Source: Lingula anatina
Taxonomy: Eukaryota > Brachiopoda > Lingulata > Lingulida > Lingulidae
Direction of reading: 5' to 3'
Length of the DNA: 64,000 nt
Assembly: GCF_001039355.2 (NCBI RefSeq)
Contig: NW_019774025.1
Location: forward strand, 385,626 to 449,625
Shown: piece after piece, positions 62,075 through 64,000 of the stretch
How positions within the stretch are numbered: the stretch's first letter is position 1
How the letters are laid out: each line of letters opens with the position of its first letter
Translations under genes and position numbers: made by a program
Notes under the pieces: generated by a model
What the model saw: only the letters and a program-made list of their open reading frames with translations
Told to the model about the DNA's origin: nothing
Database searches by the model: none

Positions 62075-64000
62075 AAAATTACACCCTTTAATTTTTTTTT
62101 TTTTTTNNNNNNNNNNNNNNNNNNNNNNNNNAAATAAAATGCACACCTTAACATTATTTTCTTGTTTTTGCAGGGATCAGTCAAGGATCAGATTCGTTTA
62201 TATGGCCCCTTGACAGAAAATGTGACCAGAAAATACACTCGCCAAATTCTGGAAGGAGTAACATATCTACACCACCATATGATTGTCCACAGAGATATTA
62301 AAGGTATACTACATCTGTAGAACAGCCCTCGTTTTTCTTTCACATCTTTTCATCTGTAATCTCCCATACCAGTGGCATGCTTTGGATAAACTTGCATTCA
62401 TCAATCTGTAAACTTTTCCATCTGTTTTGCTATGGATTGTCTGTTAACCATGTCAGGTGCACTGTTGGTCATTTGTGATACCAATCTGCCGTCTCATTAT
62501 CTCCACACTAAGTGCTGAGATGAGTGCAGTGCAGTGTCCTAAATGATAAAAATACAGTGCATGCTCTATCAGTACAGCAGCTCTTAATATTCATGTTACA
62601 TTCACATTGATAAAGGACCTTGAACATTATAAATATGATGGTATGCGAAGGATGTTTTGCTCACCTTTGCTATCCAGGACAGTGTTTATTTTATCACCAG
62701 CCAATGGAAATCCTTCTAATTTTGAAATAAATCCTCATTTATCTGATACCTCATTAATTCTGTATCACTAGGATATTTTTGTTGTTTATCAGTAGAGCAC
62801 TTCAATTTGGGATAAAGTTTGCTACTTTTAACAGGAAACGGTATAAATATCCACAATTTTTTAATCTTCTGTGTTTGTCCTTTACCAATTTCACAGCACG
62901 ATATATGCTCAATGACACCATAAATGCCAAAAAGAGTGTTCTTTACAAGAATTTTACTGGGATTTTATGGTACATTGATAAGTCAAGGTAGAAAATTACC
63001 TTGGTTATGTTAATTTTAGTTTATGGAAGTTTTTGTCATAATAATAATAATAATTTGCATGTTTCTGTTTTGCTCACGCATTTCTGTAAAATAACGCTTT
63101 CCTATGAAGCCATACTTTTCAAATCTGTTAGTAAAGATTTACGTGGAGATTCCCTCTTATAAAATACAGGTTGCATTACAAATATGTATATATTTGATGT
63201 TGAAAAATTGCACTGATTTACATTTGGTAAATAACCAAGAGACAAGAAGCTTTGAGGAGAAAGGGACTGGACATCAAAATACCATACCTTTGGATTATCC
63301 TGGTGTCATTTGAATGCTGTTGGTGGTACATAACCTCAAGGCAGCCTAATTCCCTGAACCCTCTAGCCATTAGTGAATAGTTTCTGTTTTATTTCAGCTG
63401 TGTGGTATTCATCAATTCACATCTGACTATGTGATGTGTTTCTTTCTTTCTTCTTTTTAATACAGTATTTTTAAAACATCATGTACACATAGCTTATTTT
63501 TGCTTTAGGTGCCAACATTTTAAGAGATTCTATTGGCAATGTGAAAATTGGTGACTTTGGGGCATCAAAACGTCTGCAGACAATTTGCACCCAGACAGGG
63601 ATGAAGTCGGTGACTGGCACCCCGTACTGGATGTCCCCAGAGGTCATTAATGGAGATGGCTATGGAAGGAAGGCAGATGTGTGGTGGGTTGATCACTTTA
63701 AGCCTCACCCTTGTCTCCTCTATGGATTAAGATTAGTAGACTAGGACTGTAAGATGAATTTGGTATCTGAAAAAAATGGAATTGTCTAGGAATTTTTTTG
63801 TTTCAATTTTTTTTTACAAATTTGAAATTATCAATAAGAGATGTGCAAGGTGGAGGAGATATGTAGCTGTTTCACCTCTCTCTTTTTTTTTTTTTTTGTT
63901 CCAAAGTAAGTGAATACAATAAATACATTTGAAATTGTTTTAACTTCTTCCAGGAGCATTGGTTGCACAGTCGTGGAAATGTTAACCTCAAGTCCACCTT
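50929..64000 (+). CDS. MAP3K2/3: MAP kinase kinase kinase 2/3 (MEKK2/3), 3' end beyond window
   Basis: MEKK2/3 phosphorylate MAP2Ks, notably MEK5 through PB1-PB1 binding, and feed ERK5, JNK, p38 and NF-kB. Exons: 50929-50941, 55571-55695, 56210-56250, 56817-56916, 57656-57829, 58188-58346, 58630-58712, 59141-59328, 59529-59747, 60131-60279, 60600-60725, 62174-62303, 63509-63683, 63954-64000 (cut). Phases agree throughout, about 576 aa so far. A PB1 domain spans about 47-127 ([30 protein letters not shown]). The middle has the family segments GEFIPE and KGGTYPRRY and is Ser-rich. The kinase starts near 375: GAGAFGQVF loop (382-390), K404 in [27 protein letters not shown] (K502, N505), GDFGASKR (D518), and [16 protein letters not shown]. 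All catalytic residues present are intact. The window ends after [12 protein letters not shown]; about 90 residues are missing. Confidence 0.97.
50942..55570 (+). other. MAP3K2/3 intron after the start exon
   Basis: 4.6 kb intron with simple repeats (TTTA run at about 52288-52323, a GCAGT/GCAAT tract near 54190-54220, poly-C near 54935). A more GC-rich block at about 51990-52260 stands out from its surroundings and could be a repeat copy, but I cannot identify it. Confidence 0.6.
59947..60091 (+). repeat. Dispersed repeat, copy in MAP3K2/3 intron
   Basis: Partner of 33087-33232. It starts with the perfect palindrome GTCTTCCGGAAGAC and ends just 40 bases before the acceptor of the first kinase exon (60131). 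Confidence 0.7.
61652..61688. repeat. (CA)n microsatellite
   Basis: CA dinucleotide run in a MAP3K2/3 intron. Confidence 0.95.
62027..62160. other. Poly-T tracts flanking an assembly gap
   Basis: A long T run, then AAATAAAATTACACCCTTTA, a second T run, 25 unknown bases, and then AAATAAAATGCACACCTTAA. The near-repeat of the sequence on both sides of the gap suggests two overlapping contig ends or haplotypes placed side by side. Confidence 0.8.

Larger units (their letters stand above)
60726..62173 (+). other. MAP3K2/3 intron with simple repeats and gap
   Basis: Intron between kinase exons. Contains a (CA)n run at 61652-61688, a poly-G run near 61922-61932, a poly-T run at about 62027-62070 and a 25-N gap (62107-62131). 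No exon seen. Confidence 0.7.

Noticed and set aside
1-64000. CRISPR arrays, tRNA or rRNA genes, bacterial-type operons
   Set aside because: None seen. Regular repeats are satellites or microsatellites of a eukaryotic genome, and no cloverleaf or rRNA core was recognised by eye.

Overview
This is a window of metazoan nuclear DNA: AT-rich, with small exons split by GT-AG introns, many microsatellites, and dispersed repeats. The gene set, together with a central array of ~160-bp repeats beside a microsatellite that resembles the 'pearl'/Helentron-type elements described from bivalves, suggests a lophotrochozoan, most likely a mollusc. The species cannot be named from the sequence. Exons were found by reading splice sites and conserved peptides by eye; no alignment was run.

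Layout. 1-0.87 kb: first coding exon of a VPS13A/C-type lipid-transfer protein (minus strand, rest off the left edge). 2.6-7.4 kb: an unrecognised six-exon minus-strand gene (about 706 aa) with a helical N-terminal part and a long Pro/Ser/Arg-rich tail. 8.2-13.6 kb: an accessory stretch with the 160-bp repeat element, a ~540-bp segment present twice 3.2 kb apart (one copy split by a dispersed element), the last two exons of an unrecognised plus-strand gene, and a 35-bp minisatellite. 14.8-17.2 kb: PDRG1, a small prefoldin-like protein (minus). 17.3-34.2 kb: a complete heparan sulfate N-deacetylase/N-sulfotransferase (NDST, minus, about 898 aa). 36.6-64 kb: a MAP3K2/3 (MEKK2/3) kinase (plus), complete from its start codon to the middle of the kinase domain, where the window ends.

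The most interesting observation is in NDST. The exon carrying the HMWxHxQPH motif of the N-deacetylase active site occurs twice in tandem. Both copies are open, have intact splice sites and the same entry and exit phases. Using both copies or neither shifts the frame into a stop, so the gene appears built for mutually exclusive splicing of an active-site exon. This would give two deacetylase variants from one locus.

The genes are ordinary neighbours and not one pathway. NDST and MAP3K2/3 diverge from an intergenic region of roughly 2.4 kb (34.2-36.6 kb). Possible promoter elements (CRE, ETS, CCAAT motifs) lie near several presumed first exons. Three single-N positions and one 25-N gap, most beside duplicated sequence, point to assembly joins that should be checked before trusting local repeat copy number.
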